NCBI GenBank assembly: GCA_028699065.1
Contig: JAQVVH010000001.1
Span: 1-64,000 of the forward strand
DNA from: Gallionella sp.
GTDB taxonomy: Bacteria > Pseudomonadota > Gammaproteobacteria > Burkholderiales > Gallionellaceae
Length of the DNA: 64,000 nt
Direction of reading: 5' to 3'
The translations under genes were made by a program, and so were the position numbers. The notes below the pieces were generated by a model. That model made no database searches. It saw only the letters and a list, made by a program, of their open reading frames with translations, and was not told the DNA's origin. Every line of letters starts with the position of its first letter. The first letter of the stretch is position 1. Below, piece by piece: positions 34,565-47,913 of the stretch.

Positions 34565-36457
34565 CTACTGCGCTGTCGTTTCCGCCGTCACATTTATCTT
34601 GATTTCGGCGTTTGCCTTTGCATCCTCCAGAAAGGCCCGAAATAATTCCTCGCCCACGACACGGCGCAGCTGTTGCTGATAGCGCGTGAGATTGGCATCC
34701 TCCACTCCAGAAACGTCTGTCACCTTATCTACTCGGACCAGGAGATAGCCGCGACCTTCAACCTTTCCGCCTAGGTAGACCGGCGAACTGCTTGCTACGT
34801 CGGCCTGAAAGACCTTTCGCGCCAAAGCCTCGTCCAGCGGCTGAATCCGATTGCGGCTGATTGTTAGCGCCTGACTCCAGGTTGCCTGCGAAACCCTGCC
34901 AGCTTGAAATTCCGCAAGCATTTTTTCACCTTGTTTAATTGCCAAATCGCTTGCCTGCATTTTTTTCAGACGAACGAGGATGTCCGCTTCAACTTGTCCC
35001 AAGGGACGCACGCTGGCCGGCTGATGCGCCAGCACTCGCGCTGCAACCAGCATGTTCGGTGCCACCTCGATGGCTGCGGTATTGCGCTGGTTTTTAACGG
35101 CATCTTCAGAGAAGATCGCCGCCAGCAATTTGGCATTCCAAATCCCACCCGGCACGGAACCCTTATTGATCCAGTCGCTCTGCTGAATCTTGAGATCGGC
35201 AAGTTTTGCAGCTGGTTCCAGCGTGTCACTTTGCTCATAGGCGGTGTTACTAAAATTCTCGGCCAGCTCGGCAAATGCGTCGTTAGCCTTCTGCTGGCGC
35301 AGTTTCGTTTCGATGTCACCACGCACAATCTCCAGCGGCAACGCCTCGGAAGACTTAATTGCAAGCAATTTGATGATGTGATAACCAAAATCCGTTTTGA
35401 TTGGTTCGCTGATTTCACCAGTTTTCATTGAAAACACGGCATCCTCGAAGGGTTTCACCATCATACCGCGACCAAAACTATCCAACGCCCCGCCGTTCGC
35501 GGCTGACCCCGTATCTTGGGAGTGTTTTTTTGCAAGCTCGGCAAATTTTCCTGGATTTTGTTTGATCTGTCGCAACAAATCCGTCGCCTGTTTTCTGGCT
35601 GCATCCTGTTCTGTCTGGGGTGCAGTAGATGTGATCGCGATCAAAATATGTGCAGCTTGGCGCTGTTCCGGGATACCGTATTCGCTTTCATGCGCCTCAT
35701 AATACTGCCTGATTTCGGCCGCAGAAATTGACTGGCGGGCCTGCAATTCCGCAGCAGACAGCACAACGTACTCCGCGCGAACCTTCTCCGGCAGCTCAAA
35801 ATCTTTTTTATGGCTGTCGTAGTAACTACTGACCTCCGAAGCATCAACGGTCGTTTTGGCCATAAAAGCCTGCGGTGACAATTCAACTATCGCGACCGTG
35901 CGCAATTGCTCATTTAGGCGCAAAACATTCTCGGCAACAGCACGCGAGGCATATCCGTTTTGCAAGAAGTCCTGCTGTACCTGCTGCCCCAACAAATCAT
36001 CACGCAAACGCATTTCAAACATTGCCGGGGATAAATCTTTACTCGCCAACGCTTCCTCATAACGCTGCTTATCGAACACGCCATTTACCTTAAATGCATC
36101 AACGCCGCTGATAATGCGCGCCAGATCATCGTCGCCAATGCGGAGACCAGCACTTTGTGCAGACTGCACCAGCAGTCGTGCTTCAACCAAGCGATCAAGC
36201 ACCGCGCGCTTCATCTCCGGGGTATCGAACATCTCGGAATCGAAATTTTCCCCAAACATCTGCCGGAACTGGTTTTGCTGATTACGCATGGCCTCGTCCA
36301 GCTCCTGCGCCGAGACCTTGACATCATTTACAGTCGCCGGCGCTTCCATCTCACCCGAACGCTGATAGGAGTCCAAACCCCAGAATGCAAAAGGCAGAAT
36401 AATCAGTGCCAAAACAATCTGAACAAGGCGTTTTCTTTCATGCACAAAATCAAACAT
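34565..36457 (-). CDS. ppiD: SurA N-terminal / PpiC-domain peptidylprolyl isomerase (PpiD)
   Basis: 630 aa; N-terminal TM, SurA_N, PpiC domain AHILIAITS...[29 protein letters not shown]. Confidence 0.92.
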   Translation of the reverse strand: MFDFVHERKRLVQIVLALIILPFAFWGLDSYQRSGEMEAPATVNDVKVSAQELDEAMRNQQNQFRQMFGENFDSEMFDTPEMKRAVLDRLVEARLLVQSAQSAGLRIGDDDLARIISGVDAFKVNGVFDKQRYEEALASKDLSPAMFEMRLRDDLLGQQVQQDFLQNGYASRAVAENVLRLNEQLRTVAIVELSPQAFMAKTTVDASEVSSYYDSHKKDFELPEKVRAEYVVLSAAELQARQSISAAEIRQYYEAHESEYGIPEQRQAAHILIAITSTAPQTEQDAARKQATDLLRQIKQNPGKFAELAKKHSQDTGSAANGGALDSFGRGMMVKPFEDAVFSMKTGEISEPIKTDFGYHIIKLLAIKSSEALPLEIVRGDIETKLRQQKANDAFAELAENFSNTAYEQSDTLEPAAKLADLKIQQSDWINKGSVPGGIWNAKLLAAIFSEDAVKNQRNTAAIEVAPNMLVAARVLAHQPASVRPLGQVEADILVRLKKMQASDLAIKQGEKMLAEFQAGRVSQATWSQALTISRNRIQPLDEALARKVFQADVASSSPVYLGGKVEGRGYLLVRVDKVTDVSGVEDANLTRYQQQLRRVVGEELFRAFLEDAKANAEIKINVTAETTAQ

Positions 36458-36497
36458 AGCGGCACCAACGCTTCCTAGAGAAATGCTGAAAAAGAAA

Positions 36498-36524
36498 AAG
36501 GCGAACCTAAGTTCGCCTTTTTTG
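36498..36524 (-). terminator. Terminator-like hairpin downstream of tRNA-Asp (minus strand)
   Basis: AAAAAGGCGAACctaaGTTCGCCTTTTTT; A-run on both flanks allows bidirectional use. Confidence 0.75.
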
Positions 36525-36528
36525 GTTT

Positions 36529-36605
36529 TGGCGGAGCGGACGGGACTCGAACCCGCGACCCCCGGCGTGACAGGCCGGTATTCTAACCAACTGAACTACC
36601 GCTCC
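36529..36605 (-). tRNA. tRNA-Asp (anticodon GTC)
   Basis: Reverse complement GGAGCGGTAGTTCAGTTGGTTAGAATACCGGCCTGTCACGCCGG...CGCTCCGCCA; 77 nt. Confidence 0.95.
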
Positions 36606-36611
36606 AATTTT

Positions 36612-36687
36612 TGGTGGGTGCTGACGGGGTCGAACCGCCGACATTCGCCTTGTAAGGGCGACGCTCTACCAGCTGAGCTAAGCACCC
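36612..36687 (-). tRNA. tRNA-Val (anticodon TAC)
   Basis: Reverse complement GGGTGCTTAGCTCAGCTGGTAGAGCGTCGCCCTTACAAGGCG...GCACCCACCA; 76 nt. Confidence 0.95.
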
Positions 36688-36708
36688 TGGCGAATCACCA
36701 ACAGCGCG

Positions 36709-36981
36709 CTAGTTTACAGCATCCTTCAGGTTTTTGCCAACACTAAATTTCGGTGTTTTACTCGCCGGGATGTGAATTTTTTCACCATTACTCGGATTGC
36801 GGCCTTCGCGTGCAGCGCGCTCAACAACCTTGAAGGTACCAAATCCGGCGAGACTTACAACGTCCCCCTGTTTCAGGGCGCCCGCGATGCTGTTGATTAC
36901 GGCATCAAGCGCCCTGCCTGCCGAGGCTTTTGAAATATCTGCCGATGTTGCAATTGCGTCTATCAAATCCGCCTTATTCAT
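36709..36981 (-). CDS. hupB: HU family DNA-binding protein
   Basis: 90 aa; [44 protein letters not shown]. Confidence 0.96.
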   Translation of the reverse strand: MNKADLIDAIATSADISKASAGRALDAVINSIAGALKQGDVVSLAGFGTFKVVERAAREGRNPSNGEKIHIPASKTPKFSVGKNLKDAVN

Positions 36982-37001
36982 GCCCTATTTCCTTGTATTA
37001 A

Positions 37002-39419
37002 CTAGTGTTTGATAAGTGCCGAGGCCTCGACGGAAATCTCGGCAGATGCAAGGCTCGCAGGTTGCGCGGACTCAACCACCTCCGCCAGAGGCTCCGGCTG
37101 ACGCTCAAGAGCCACCTCAAGCACACGATCGATCCAACGCACCGGCAATATTTCCAGCTTGTTTTTGATGTTGTCCGGAATTTCCGCCAAATCCTTGGTG
37201 TTTTCTTCCGGGATCAGCACCGTTTTAATTCCACCGCGTTGAGCAGCAAGCAGCTTTTCACGCAAACCACCGATTGGCAGCACTTCACCGCGCAGGGTGA
37301 TTTCGCCTGTCATGGCAACATCCGCACGCACCGGGATGCCCGTCAAAGCAGAAACGATGGAGGTGCAAATACCGATGCCGGCACTCGGACCATCTTTCGG
37401 TGTTGCGCCTTCGGGTAGGTGAATGTGCAATTCGGTTTTCTGATAAAAATCTTCCTTGATACCCAAACGGCGGGCACGTCCCCGGACAACACTGATCGCC
37501 GCTTGGATGGATTCTTGCATAACATCGCCCAATTGCCCGGTCGTGGTTGTCTTACCCGATCCCGGCAGCACAGCGGTTTCGATGGTCAACAATTCGCCGC
37601 CAACCTCAGTCCAAGCCAAACCGGTTACCTGTCCCACTTGATTGGTTTTTTCTGCCACCCCATAGCTGTAGCGACGCACGCCCAAGTATTTATCAAGATT
37701 ACGCGCCGTTATGGTGACTCGTTCCTTGCGTTCCTTGAGTGCGAGTGACTTCACCACCTTCCGGCAGATTTTTGAAATCTCGCGTTCCAATCCGCGCACG
37801 CCGGCTTCACGCACGTAATAGCGGATAACATCGCGCAAGGCACTTTCAGTGATCGCAATTTCCTCCGGCTTCAGCCCGTTATTCTTAATCGCCTTTGGCA
37901 CCAGATAACGGATTGCAATGTTGACTTTCTCCTCTTCCATATAACTGGAGACATGGATGATTTCCATGCGGTCCAGCAAGGGCTCGGGAATATTCAACGT
38001 ATTCGCCGTGGCGACAAACATCACATCTGAAAGATCGTATTCCACCTCGACATAATGGTCGACGAATGTACTGTTTTGCTCGGGATCCAGCACCTCCAGC
38101 AAAGCGGATGAAGGATCCCCGCGCATATCCATGCCCATCTTGTCGACTTCATCGAGCAGAAACAGCGGGTTCTTCACCCCAACCTTGTTCATGTTTTGCA
38201 AAATCTTGCCGGGCATTGAGCCAATATAAGTGCGACGATGGCCGCGAATCTCCGATTCGTCACGCACACCACCTAGGGACATGCGCACGAATTTGCGGTT
38301 GGTTGCGCGGGCAATTGACTGCCCCAGGGAAGTCTTGCCGACTCCCGGAGGCCCCACGAGACAAAGAATCGGCGCTTTCAATTTATCCACGCGCTGCTGC
38401 ACCGCAAGATATTCGAGGATGCGCTCCTTGACCTTGTCCAACCCATAGTGATCCGTTTCCAGCACTTCTTCAGCTTGCTTCAGATCGGCACTGATCTTGG
38501 TCTTCTTTTTCCACGGGAGCCCGACCAGAACGTCAATATAATTGCGCACCACAGTGGCTTCGGCCGACATCGGAGACATCAGACGCAATTTTTTCAGCTC
38601 GGATTCAGCCTTGGTGCGCGCCTCCTTGGGCATGTGCGCAGCCTTGATCTTCTTTTCCAGCTCGTCGAAATCCGCGCCTTCTTCGCCCTCGCCCAGCTCT
38701 TTCTGAATCGCCTTGACCTGTTCGTTCAGGTAATACTCGCGCTGACTCTTCTCCATCTGGCGTTTGACACGGCCACGGATGCGTTTTTCCACTTGCAGAA
38801 TATCAATTTCGGCTTCGAGCAAGCCCAGCAAATGCTCAAGCCGCTGACGCAAGCCAAAGACTTCGAGAACCTCCTGCTTCTGTTCCAGTTTGAGCGGCAA
38901 ATGTGCCGCGATGGTATCCGCCAGACGGCCGGCGTCCTCGATACCCGCCAGCGAGGTCAAAATTTCCGGGGGGATTTTTTTGTTTAGTTTAACGTACTGG
39001 TCAAACTGGGCGATCAACGTGCGGCGCATCGCCTCGACCTCGCTGTTTATCCCATCTTCGGCGGGAACAACTTCGACTTCTGCTTCAAAATGATTGTCCG
39101 TGTCACTCACCCGCAACACACGAACGCGCTCTGTACCCTCGACCAGCACCTTGACGGTACCGTCCGGCAACTTGAGCATCTGCAGCACATTAGCCATGCT
39201 GCCAATTTCATACAGATCATCTTTACCGGGTTCATCCTTGGCGGCGGATTTCTGCGCCACAAGCACAATCCCCTTGCCAGCTTCCATGGCATTTTCCAAT
39301 GCCTTGATCGACTTGGCACGCCCGACGAACAGGGGAATAACCATGTGCGGAAACACCACCACATCGCGCAATGGCAATAGGGGGTACATGCTTGATGCTG
39401 GCAAATATTCGTTTGACAT
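37002..39419 (-). CDS. lon: Endopeptidase La (Lon)
   Basis: 805 aa; [15 protein letters not shown], catalytic KDGPSAGIG. Confidence 0.98.
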   Translation of the reverse strand: MSNEYLPASSMYPLLPLRDVVVFPHMVIPLFVGRAKSIKALENAMEAGKGIVLVAQKSAAKDEPGKDDLYEIGSMANVLQMLKLPDGTVKVLVEGTERVRVLRVSDTDNHFEAEVEVVPAEDGINSEVEAMRRTLIAQFDQYVKLNKKIPPEILTSLAGIEDAGRLADTIAAHLPLKLEQKQEVLEVFGLRQRLEHLLGLLEAEIDILQVEKRIRGRVKRQMEKSQREYYLNEQVKAIQKELGEGEEGADFDELEKKIKAAHMPKEARTKAESELKKLRLMSPMSAEATVVRNYIDVLVGLPWKKKTKISADLKQAEEVLETDHYGLDKVKERILEYLAVQQRVDKLKAPILCLVGPPGVGKTSLGQSIARATNRKFVRMSLGGVRDESEIRGHRRTYIGSMPGKILQNMNKVGVKNPLFLLDEVDKMGMDMRGDPSSALLEVLDPEQNSTFVDHYVEVEYDLSDVMFVATANTLNIPEPLLDRMEIIHVSSYMEEEKVNIAIRYLVPKAIKNNGLKPEEIAITESALRDVIRYYVREAGVRGLEREISKICRKVVKSLALKERKERVTITARNLDKYLGVRRYSYGVAEKTNQVGQVTGLAWTEVGGELLTIETAVLPGSGKTTTTGQLGDVMQESIQAAISVVRGRARRLGIKEDFYQKTELHIHLPEGATPKDGPSAGIGICTSIVSALTGIPVRADVAMTGEITLRGEVLPIGGLREKLLAAQRGGIKTVLIPEENTKDLAEIPDNIKNKLEILPVRWIDRVLEVALERQPEPLAEVVESAQPASLASAEISVEASALIKH

Positions 39420-39450
39420 GGCGGTATCTCTGAGTTGACTGTGAGTCGTT

Positions 39451-39478
39451 AGATGGAGACAGCAGAAAAAAATTCAAG
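39451..39478 (-). promoter_or_regulatory. Putative RpoH (sigma-32) promoter of lon
   Basis: Minus strand reads CTTGAAT-N13-CTCCATCT, close to the E. coli CTTGAAA-N13/14-CCCCATNT consensus; about 32 nt upstream of the lon ATG. Confidence 0.7.
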
Positions 39479-39504
39479 CGGCCCCGGCACATCAAGTTTT
39501 GAAG

Positions 39505-40755
39505 CTAGGCTACTTTGTGGGCATCCGTATAAATAAGAAGCGGCTTGATGTCTCCGGATGAAGCCGCCTCGTCGAGCACCACTTGGCTGACATTTTCCAT
39601 GGACGGCAGGTCGAACATGACGTCCAACAGGACATTCTCCAGAATGGAACGCAGCCCCCGCGCGCCGGTTTTTCGCGCCAATGCCTTGCGGGCAATCGCG
39701 GAAAGCACATGCTCCCGAAATTCCAGCTCTACACCCTCCATGGCAAAAAGCTTTTGATACTGCTTGGTCAGCGCATTCTTAGGCTCGGTCAGTATCTTGA
39801 TCAGCGCCGCTTCATCTAGCTCTTCCAGGGTAGCCACCACCGGCAGACGTCCGACAAATTCAGGAATCAGTCCAAATTTGACCAGATCTTCCGGTTCCAC
39901 ATCTTTCAGCGTTTCGCCGGTTTTGCGTTCAACCTTGCTGCTGACAGTTGCACCGAAACCGATGCCCGCCTTCTCCGAGCGATTGCGAATAACCTTTTCC
40001 AGCCCATCGAAGGCCCCGCCACAGATGAACAGGATATTGGTCGTATCCACCTGCAGAAATTCGGTATTCGGGTGCTTGCGCCCCCCTTGCGGCGGAATGG
40101 ACGCCTTGGTGCCCTCAATGAGTTTCAGCAATGCCTGTTGTACGCCCTCGCCGGACACATCGCGGGTAATGGATGGATTGTCGGATTTGCGCGAAATCTT
40201 GTCGATTTCATCCACATAGACAATGCCGCGCTGTGCCTTATTTACATCATAATCACAGGCTTGCAGCAACTTCTGAATAATATTCTCAACATCTTCACCA
40301 ACATAACCAGCTTCGGTCAAAGTCGTTGCATCCGCCATCACAAACGGCACGTCCAACAATCGTGCCAGCGTTTGCGCCAACAGGGTTTTCCCGGAACCGG
40401 TCGGGCCAACTAGGAGAATGTTACTTTTTGCGAGTTCAACTCCGTCGTCGGTGTCACTGCGCAGACGCTTGTAGTGGTTGTAAACCGCTACCGACAAAAT
40501 ACGCTTGGCGCGTTCCTGCCCAATGACATACTCGTCCAGCGAGGCGGAAATTTCTCTGGGAGACGGTAATGGCGGCTGATCACTCGCCGCACGCTCTCCC
40601 TTGGCTTCTTCGCGCATGATGTCATTGCACAAGCTGACACACTCGTCACAGACAAACACCGAAGGACCGGCAATGAGCTTTTTCACCTCATGCTGGCTCT
40701 TGCCGCAAAAGGAACAGTACAAAATTTTATCGCCGGATTTTTTATCGTCAGCCAT
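39505..40755 (-). CDS. clpX: ATP-dependent Clp protease ATP-binding subunit ClpX
   Basis: 416 aa; zinc finger CSFCGKSQ...[19 protein letters not shown]. Confidence 0.98.
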   Translation of the reverse strand: MADDKKSGDKILYCSFCGKSQHEVKKLIAGPSVFVCDECVSLCNDIMREEAKGERAASDQPPLPSPREISASLDEYVIGQERAKRILSVAVYNHYKRLRSDTDDGVELAKSNILLVGPTGSGKTLLAQTLARLLDVPFVMADATTLTEAGYVGEDVENIIQKLLQACDYDVNKAQRGIVYVDEIDKISRKSDNPSITRDVSGEGVQQALLKLIEGTKASIPPQGGRKHPNTEFLQVDTTNILFICGGAFDGLEKVIRNRSEKAGIGFGATVSSKVERKTGETLKDVEPEDLVKFGLIPEFVGRLPVVATLEELDEAALIKILTEPKNALTKQYQKLFAMEGVELEFREHVLSAIARKALARKTGARGLRSILENVLLDVMFDLPSMENVSQVVLDEAASSGDIKPLLIYTDAHKVA

Positions 40756-40781
40756 GTTTCTTATCCTTCAATGGGAAGACT

Positions 40782-41390
40782 TCAGGCGCGTTTTTCCAAC
40801 ACCTGATCGACGAGACCATAAGCCACTGCATCCAGCGCGCTCAGAAAATTATCGCGGTCGGTATCGCGGTCGATGGTTTCCTCGGATTGACCGGAGTGCT
40901 GCGCCAACAGCTGGTTCAGGCGCTTTTTGAGATACAGAATCTCCTTGGCATGAATCTCGATGTCAGATGCCTGACCACGGAAGCCGCCCAGCGGCTGGTG
41001 AATCATCACACGGGAGTTGGGCAGAACAAAACGCTTACCCTTCTCACCCGCCGCCAACAGAAACGCGCCCATACTCGCCGCCTGACCGATACACAAGGTG
41101 CTCACATTAGGCTTGATGAACTGCATGGTGTCGTAGATCGCCATGCCCGCCGTGACCGATCCGCCCGGCGAATTGATATAGAAGTGAATATCCTTGTCCG
41201 GATTCTCTGATTCAAGGAAGAGCATCTGAGCCACAATCAGGTTGGCAGTATGGTCATTGACCTCACCGACCAGAAACACCACACGCTCCTTGAGCAGGCG
41301 CGAATAAATATCGTACGCTCGCTCGCCCCGCCCACTGGTTTCGACCACCATGGGCACCATCCCGATATTTTGCGGCTCCTGATAGCTCAT
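40782..41390 (-). CDS. clpP: ATP-dependent Clp protease proteolytic subunit
   Basis: 202 aa; [26 protein letters not shown]. Confidence 0.98.
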   Translation of the reverse strand: MSYQEPQNIGMVPMVVETSGRGERAYDIYSRLLKERVVFLVGEVNDHTANLIVAQMLFLESENPDKDIHFYINSPGGSVTAGMAIYDTMQFIKPNVSTLCIGQAASMGAFLLAAGEKGKRFVLPNSRVMIHQPLGGFRGQASDIEIHAKEILYLKKRLNQLLAQHSGQSEETIDRDTDRDNFLSALDAVAYGLVDQVLEKRA

Positions 41391-41394
41391 CCGA

Positions 41395-42693
41395 TCAATT
41401 CCCCATCAATTCCTGGAAAGTCAGCGATTTTTCGCCGGCCTTGCACTGGCCCAGCACCCAGGCCATGAGGTTTTCTTCGATCACCAGATTTTCGATTTCC
41501 TGCAAACGCGCCGGATCGGCGTAATACCAATTCACCATTTGCTCGGGCTCGTCATAACTTTCCGCCAGATCTTCAATCAGGGTGCGAATCTGCTCCGGCT
41601 TGGCTTTCATGTCATGCTTGTCGGCTAGATCGGCCAGAATCAATCCCAGCTTGACGCGGCGCTCGGCGCGGTCGCGAAACAGCTCCGGCGGCAGAGAAAC
41701 ACCTTGCATCTTCATGCCACGCGCTTCCATATCCTGCACGGTCTGCTGCATCAAACTTTGCATTTCCCAGTCAATCAGAGCTTTGGGCAAATCGAATGCG
41801 GCAACCTTGAGCAGCGCGTCCATGGCGGCCTCTTTGTTGCGCCCCTTCAATCGGCGTGCCACTTCACGACCCAGATTGCTGCGGATTTCCGATTCCAGTT
41901 TTTTAACATCGCCATCCTCGATACCGACCGATTTGGCAAATTCCGCATCCAGCTCGGGCAATTTCGGGGCCTCAACGCTATTCAGCGTCACGCTGAAAGT
42001 CACCTGTTTGCCGGCCACATCCTTGCCGTGATAATCCTCGGGGAATGTCATATCAAAAGATTTGGTTTCACCTGACTTCATGCCGGTAATTGCCGCTTCA
42101 AACTCGGGCAACATACGACCGACGCCCAGCACGAAAGGATAATCTTTTGCCTCGCCCCCCTGGAAAACCTCGCCATCAAGGGTACCGGTGAAATCGATTC
42201 GAACCTGATCTTCAGCCCGGGCTGCACGATCAGCCTGTTCGTACGTGACACGTTGCTTGCGCAAGGTTGCGACCGTGTTGTCGATGTCTTCCTGACTCAA
42301 CTCGAATACGCTGCGCTCCAGAGTTTCAGCTGTCAGGTCGCCCAGTGCAATTTCCGGATAGACTTCAAATGTCGCGCTATATTCGACTTCAGGCGCGTTC
42401 AGGTCTGCAGTTTTTACCTCAAATTGCGGATAACCGGCCACTTTCAGCGCATGCGTTTCCACCGCGGCGGCAAAGGATGCCTGCAGTGCATCGCCCAGCG
42501 CTTCCTGGTGGGCTTGTGCACCATAATGCTGTTCCAACACCTTGGTCGGCACTTTCCCGGGCCGGAAGCCGGCGATCTTGGCCGTGCGGCCAATATTTTT
42601 GAGTTTACCCGTGACTTGGCTACGGATGGCTTGTTGATCGACGACAGCATTCAGGCGGCGTTCGAGTGCGCTCAGGGTTTCTACGCTGGACAT
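41395..42693 (-). CDS. tig: Trigger factor
   Basis: 432 aa; GFRPGKVP, PPIase and C-terminal chaperone domains; adjacent to clpP. Confidence 0.97.
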   Translation of the reverse strand: MSSVETLSALERRLNAVVDQQAIRSQVTGKLKNIGRTAKIAGFRPGKVPTKVLEQHYGAQAHQEALGDALQASFAAAVETHALKVAGYPQFEVKTADLNAPEVEYSATFEVYPEIALGDLTAETLERSVFELSQEDIDNTVATLRKQRVTYEQADRAARAEDQVRIDFTGTLDGEVFQGGEAKDYPFVLGVGRMLPEFEAAITGMKSGETKSFDMTFPEDYHGKDVAGKQVTFSVTLNSVEAPKLPELDAEFAKSVGIEDGDVKKLESEIRSNLGREVARRLKGRNKEAAMDALLKVAAFDLPKALIDWEMQSLMQQTVQDMEARGMKMQGVSLPPELFRDRAERRVKLGLILADLADKHDMKAKPEQIRTLIEDLAESYDEPEQMVNWYYADPARLQEIENLVIEENLMAWVLGQCKAGEKSLTFQELMGN

Positions 42694-42733
42694 ACTAAAT
42701 ATTTCCTTGAATTAAATTGATTTTTTAGGCTAG

Positions 42734-42818
42734 TGGTGCGAAAGAAGAGACTCGAACTCTTACGCCTTGCGGCGCTGGAACCTAAATCCAGTGCGTCTAC
42801 CAATTCCGCCACTTTCGC
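42734..42818 (-). tRNA. tRNA-Leu (anticodon TAG)
   Basis: Reverse complement GCGAAAGTGGCGGAATTGGTAGACGCACTGGATTTAGGTTCCAG...CTTTCGCACCA; 85 nt with long variable arm. Confidence 0.95.
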
Positions 42819-42881
42819 TTTGCCATGCCCGACAGGCGGCGGATTATAGCATCACTCGCGCCGCTGTCGCGGCCCGCAGAG

Positions 42882-43880
42882 TCAGTCTGCGGCAGGCAAT
42901 CGGATAACGGTTCTTCCCGACGACTGGTGCTGCACCATTGCCAGCAAAAGCGCCGGCAATTTTTCCCATTTGGCCTCATGCGCAACGAGCATTAATTGCT
43001 GCGGGTAGAGTTCGCTCGCGAGGCGCTGCCAAAGTTGCAGCCGCAACGGCATGGGCGTTGCCGCCGAATCGATTCCCAATAGACGAATGCCCCGCAAAAT
43101 AAACGGAAAAACCGTGGTTTCCAAGGTTGCCCCTGCGGTATTGCCAAAACTGGCAATCGCCCCGTTTTGCTGCATGCTGCGTGTCAGCCAGCCCAGCACT
43201 GGGCCGCCGGCGGCATCCAACGCACCGGCCCACAGACCTTTTTCCAGCGGACGCGTGCCACCAAGATCTATGTCGCTTAACAGCAGAACTTCAGCAGCGC
43301 CCAGAGATTTCAGATAATCGGTCTGATTGTCACGACTGGTCAGGGCCACGACATGATAGCCAAGCTGAGCCAGCATCTGTATGGCCAGGCTGGAGACCCC
43401 GCCCGAAGCACCGGTCACGATCACCTTGCCCCGTTGCGACGTTAATTCGTTTTGTTCCAGCCGATGAATCGCGAGCGCCGCCGTAAACCCGGCGGTACCC
43501 AAAGCCATCGCATCAAAAAGGGACAGGCCGGACGGCAACGGCACAACCCAGTCGGCGGGGACGCGCAGTCGCTCGGAGAACCCACCGTCATGGGCCACCC
43601 CCATGTCGTAGCCCGTCACCAGAACTGCATCCCCGGGCTGAAAGCGGGAATCTGCCGAGCTTTCGACAATCCCCGAAGCGTCAATGCCACCAATACAGGG
43701 AAAACGCCGGATAACCTTGCCAGCTCCGGTGGCCGCCAACGCATCCTTGTAATTCAGTCCGGAAAAATGCACCCGGACAATCACTTCGCCGGGATCCGGA
43801 TCAGACCGTTCGAGCTCGACAAAACGCGCGCTAACGACGCCGTTTTCCTCAAAAATACGGTACGCGCGAAAACGCATCAA
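42882..43880 (-). CDS. acuI: MDR-family oxidoreductase (acrylyl-CoA reductase AcuI / YhdH-like)
   Basis: 332 aa; zinc-free MDR, GASGGVSSLAIQMLAQLGYHVVALTSR. Confidence 0.85.
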   Translation of the reverse strand: MMRFRAYRIFEENGVVSARFVELERSDPDPGEVIVRVHFSGLNYKDALAATGAGKVIRRFPCIGGIDASGIVESSADSRFQPGDAVLVTGYDMGVAHDGGFSERLRVPADWVVPLPSGLSLFDAMALGTAGFTAALAIHRLEQNELTSQRGKVIVTGASGGVSSLAIQMLAQLGYHVVALTSRDNQTDYLKSLGAAEVLLLSDIDLGGTRPLEKGLWAGALDAAGGPVLGWLTRSMQQNGAIASFGNTAGATLETTVFPFILRGIRLLGIDSAATPMPLRLQLWQRLASELYPQQLMLVAHEAKWEKLPALLLAMVQHQSSGRTVIRLPAAD

Positions 43881-43883
43881 AGC

Positions 43884-45059
43884 TTACAAATCCAGCAGCA
43901 CCTGCCCCGGATACTCGAGAAATTCCTTGATAGCGACAAGGAATTGCACCGCCTCACGCCCGTCAATGATGCGATGGTCGTAGGAGAGCGCGAGATAATT
44001 CATCGGACGGATAACGACTTGCCCATTTTCCGCCACAGGACGATCCTTGGTCGCATGAATACCCAGAATAGCGCTTTGCGGCGGATTAATGATGGGCGTG
44101 GACAACATCGAACCGAATACCCCGCCATTGGTAATCGAGAACGTACCTCCGGATAGCTCTTCCATCCCCAACTTGCCGTCCTTGGCACGTGCCGCAAAAT
44201 CAGCAATACGCTTCTCAATTTCCGCAAACGACAATTTGTCGGCATCACGGATGATCGGCACGACTAGGCCGCGTTCGCTGCCGATCGCCACGCCGATATC
44301 GAAATAGCCGTGATAAATGATGTCGGTGCCATCCACCGATGCATTGACGATGGGAAACTTTTGCAGCGCATGTACCGCCGCCTTTACGAAAAACGAGGAA
44401 AAACCCAGCTTCACGCCATGTTTTTTCTCGAACTTATCCTTGTAGCGTGCACGAAGATCCATCACCGGTTGCATGTTGACTTCGTTGAACGTGGTCAGGA
44501 TCGCCGCATTGGCCTGGGACTGCAGCAACCGTTCTGCAATTCGCTGGCGAATACGCGTCATCGGCACACGCTGTTCTGCACGCTCTCCGGCCGGCACAAC
44601 GACGCCTGATATTGGCGCGGATGGCAGAGGTACATTTTGCTGTACAACCTGCAAGACATCCTCTCTGGTCACCCGGCCATTTTTGCCACTGCCCTGCAAC
44701 TGGCCAGCATCAATGCCTTGCTCGTGCACCAGCTTGCGAACCGATGGCGACAATACGGGAGAGCCTGCGGATTCCATGACCGCCGGGGAGGATGCAAGCA
44801 CTGCTTTGGGTTCAGCGGCGACAGCGGTGTCTATTTGCGCAATCACCTCCCCGCTCTCAACCTTTTGGCCATCCCGCTTCAATACGTTGAGCAGCTTTCC
44901 CGATTTGATGGCGGGCAATTCCAGCACAACCTTGTCGGTTTCAATATCGATCAGATTCTCGCCCTCGTTCACATGTTCACCGGCTTGTTTGTGCCAGTTT
45001 AGGAGGGTGGCCTCAGAAACGGATTCGGACAATTGCGGGACTTTAACGTCAATGAGCAT
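43884..45059 (-). CDS. sucB: 2-oxoglutarate dehydrogenase E2 (dihydrolipoyllysine-residue succinyltransferase)
   Basis: 391 aa; lipoyl motif [12 protein letters not shown], catalytic [19 protein letters not shown]. Confidence 0.97.
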   Translation of the reverse strand: MLIDVKVPQLSESVSEATLLNWHKQAGEHVNEGENLIDIETDKVVLELPAIKSGKLLNVLKRDGQKVESGEVIAQIDTAVAAEPKAVLASSPAVMESAGSPVLSPSVRKLVHEQGIDAGQLQGSGKNGRVTREDVLQVVQQNVPLPSAPISGVVVPAGERAEQRVPMTRIRQRIAERLLQSQANAAILTTFNEVNMQPVMDLRARYKDKFEKKHGVKLGFSSFFVKAAVHALQKFPIVNASVDGTDIIYHGYFDIGVAIGSERGLVVPIIRDADKLSFAEIEKRIADFAARAKDGKLGMEELSGGTFSITNGGVFGSMLSTPIINPPQSAILGIHATKDRPVAENGQVVIRPMNYLALSYDHRIIDGREAVQFLVAIKEFLEYPGQVLLDL

Positions 45060-47913
45060 GGTGTTTGGCTCCGGGATTATTGGTAATACTCAAGTCGGGA
45101 CGGAAGGCGGCATCGATGACCGCCTTGTGCTGTTCATGATGAACGGCCAGATAACCGGCAGCGGGCGATGCCGAAGAGGGCCGGAGGGCATACCCCAGCT
45201 TCATGCCGGGCCGCATATGGCGCAACAAATAATGCTGGATTCGATGCCAGGCCCCCTGATTTCCCGGCTCTTCCTGACACCAGACCACCTCGGTGGCATT
45301 CGGATAAGCGGCGATCTGTGCGCTGAAATCAGCGTGCGGGAACGGATAGAGCTGTTCGATGCGGACGATGGCCATCTCATCGATCCCGCGCGCTTGCCTG
45401 GCTTTAAGCAAGTCGTAATAAATCTTGCCACTGCAGGCGATGACGCGTTTGACCCGGGCCGCCGGCAAATCCTCCATCTCGCCAATGACTGGGTGAAATT
45501 TACCTGTGGCCAGATCTGCCAACGGTGAGGCCGCATCCTTGCTGCGCAGCAAACTCTTGGGCGTAAAGACGATCAGCGGCTTGCGGATCGGTCGCAGCAT
45601 CTGCCGTCGCAACAAGTGGAATATCTGGGCTGAATTCGACGGGATACAGACTTGCACGTTGTAATCCGCACACAGCTGCAAATAGCGCTCGATACGGCCG
45701 GAAGAGTGCTCCGGCCCCTGCCCCTCGTACCCGTGCGGCAGCAGCATCACCAGCCCGCAGAAACGCCCCCATTTGGCTTCGCCGGAAGTAATAAACTGAT
45801 CGATCACCACCTGCGCGCCGTTGGCAAAATCGCCGAATTGCCCCTCCCAGAGGGTCAGCGTGTTCGGCTCGGCTGTCGCATAGCCATACTCGAATGCCAA
45901 CACGGCCTCTTCGGAGAGAATGGAATTGAACACCACGAATTCGGCCTGCTCCGGCTCCAAACTTTGCAGCGGCGTGTGATAGCCCTTGTCCCATTGCGTT
46001 CGCGTCTGGTCGTGCAGCACGGCATGGCGATGGAAGAAAGTGCCACGCTCGCTGTCTTCGCCCGACAGTCGTACCGGATAACCTTCGGTCAGCAACGTTG
46101 CATAAGCCAGCGTTTCGGCCATTCCCCAGTCCAGCGGCATCTCGCCCTTCGCCATAATCGCCCGGTCGGCAATCACCTTCGCGACGCGGGGATGAAGACT
46201 GAAACCTTCCGGCATCTCCGTCAACCGTTTGCCCAGCCGTTGCAAGCGATCGAGCGGCACCGCGGTTTCCACAGGTATGTGCCAAGGCAACTCGTGCGTG
46301 AATTTTTGCCAGCTGACCGCGTGCTCGCGCTTGAAGTCCGTCTTCATCGGATGCACCGGATTATGTCCTTCGTCCATCGCCCGGCGATAATCCAGAATCA
46401 TCTGCTCGGGTACATCTGCGGCAATCACGCTCTCTTCCAGCAGACGCTTGGCATATAACGCCCGCGTACCAATATGCTGGTTGATATAGCGATACATAAA
46501 GGGCTGCGTAACCAGCGGCTCGTCCTGTTCGTTGTGCCCCAGTTTGCGGAAACACACCAGATCGATGACCACATCGCGCCCGTACTGCATACGGAAATCC
46601 AGCGCAATTTCCGTGACCAGCAGCACTTTTTCAGGATCGTCGGCGTTGACGTGGAAAATGGGGGCCTCCACCATTTTCGCCACATCGGTGCAGTACTGTG
46701 ACGAACGCACATCCTGCGCCAGCGAGGTCGTAAAACCGATCTGGTTATTGATCACAATATGGACGGTGCCGCCTGTCCGGTAGCCGCGTGTCTGCGAGAG
46801 GTTGAATGTCTCCTGGTTGACGCCCTGTCCCGAAAATGCCGAGTCTCCGTGCAACAACACCGGCAGCACCTGTTTACCCTGAACATCCTTGCGCCGGTCC
46901 TGGCGGGCGCGGACGGAACCTTCCACCACCGGATTGACGATTTCCAGATGGGAAGGGTTGAACGCGACGGTGACGTGCATCGGCCCGCCGGGTGTGGGAA
47001 TGTCGGAAGAAAACCCCTGGTGATATTTCACATCTCCGGAGGACAGGTGCTCATGGTGAATGCCTTCGAATTCGGCAAAAAGCGACTTGGGTAACTTCCC
47101 GATTGTATTCACCAGGACGTTTAAACGCCCCCGATGCGCCATACCAACCACGGCTTCCTGTACGCCCTGCGATCCGGCGCGCTGCAACAAATGGTCCAGC
47201 AGCGGAATCAGCGTCTCGCCGCCTTCGAGCGAGAAACGCTTCTGCCCCACATATTTAGTATGCAGATAACGCTCCAGCGTCTCGGCGGCCGTCAGCCTTT
47301 CGAGCAGGCGTTTCTTGGTCTCCGGCGCATAGACCGGGTCACCCTGCGGACCTTCAAGCCGGTTCTGAATCCAGCGTTTTTGTGGCACGTTGCTAATGTA
47401 CATGTACTCGGCGCCGACGCTGCCGCAGTAAATATGCCGCAACCGGTGCAATATCTCGCGCAACGTCATGCGCGCGCCGCCCACCAGCGATCCGGTGTTG
47501 AAAGTCGTATCCAGATCGGCGTCACCGAGGTTGTAATACGACGGATTCAGCTCGGCAATTTCGGGTTTGACGTGGCGATTGAGCGGATCCAGATTGGCCA
47601 CTCGCACACCCAGAAAACGGTAGGCCGTAATCAGTTGCAATACGGAAGCCTGTTTGCGCATGAAATCCGTCTGCGGGAAACAGACATCCGCTGTTGCAGG
47701 CAAGGCAGAAAAACTTTTCTGGATCGGGCCATGCGCCACATCCGGCCGGGCACCTGCCGCAGCCAAACTTTCAAAATACGCTCGCCATTCCGCGGGCACA
47801 CTGGCCGGGCTGCGCAGAAAATCCTCGTACAAGCCCTCGATAAAAACGTTGTTACCGCCGAACAGCGCAGAGCTGTCCTGCATCAGCTTGAGAAAATTGA
47901 GCGGTTCGTTCAA
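45049..47913 (-). CDS. sucA: 2-oxoglutarate dehydrogenase E1
   Basis: 954 aa; [36 protein letters not shown]. Confidence 0.98.
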   Translation of the reverse strand: MNEPLNFLKLMQDSSALFGGNNVFIEGLYEDFLRSPASVPAEWRAYFESLAAAGARPDVAHGPIQKSFSALPATADVCFPQTDFMRKQASVLQLITAYRFLGVRVANLDPLNRHVKPEIAELNPSYYNLGDADLDTTFNTGSLVGGARMTLREILHRLRHIYCGSVGAEYMYISNVPQKRWIQNRLEGPQGDPVYAPETKKRLLERLTAAETLERYLHTKYVGQKRFSLEGGETLIPLLDHLLQRAGSQGVQEAVVGMAHRGRLNVLVNTIGKLPKSLFAEFEGIHHEHLSSGDVKYHQGFSSDIPTPGGPMHVTVAFNPSHLEIVNPVVEGSVRARQDRRKDVQGKQVLPVLLHGDSAFSGQGVNQETFNLSQTRGYRTGGTVHIVINNQIGFTTSLAQDVRSSQYCTDVAKMVEAPIFHVNADDPEKVLLVTEIALDFRMQYGRDVVIDLVCFRKLGHNEQDEPLVTQPFMYRYINQHIGTRALYAKRLLEESVIAADVPEQMILDYRRAMDEGHNPVHPMKTDFKREHAVSWQKFTHELPWHIPVETAVPLDRLQRLGKRLTEMPEGFSLHPRVAKVIADRAIMAKGEMPLDWGMAETLAYATLLTEGYPVRLSGEDSERGTFFHRHAVLHDQTRTQWDKGYHTPLQSLEPEQAEFVVFNSILSEEAVLAFEYGYATAEPNTLTLWEGQFGDFANGAQVVIDQFITSGEAKWGRFCGLVMLLPHGYEGQGPEHSSGRIERYLQLCADYNVQVCIPSNSAQIFHLLRRQMLRPIRKPLIVFTPKSLLRSKDAASPLADLATGKFHPVIGEMEDLPAARVKRVIACSGKIYYDLLKARQARGIDEMAIVRIEQLYPFPHADFSAQIAAYPNATEVVWCQEEPGNQGAWHRIQHYLLRHMRPGMKLGYALRPSSASPAAGYLAVHHEQHKAVIDAAFRPDLSITNNPGAKHHAH

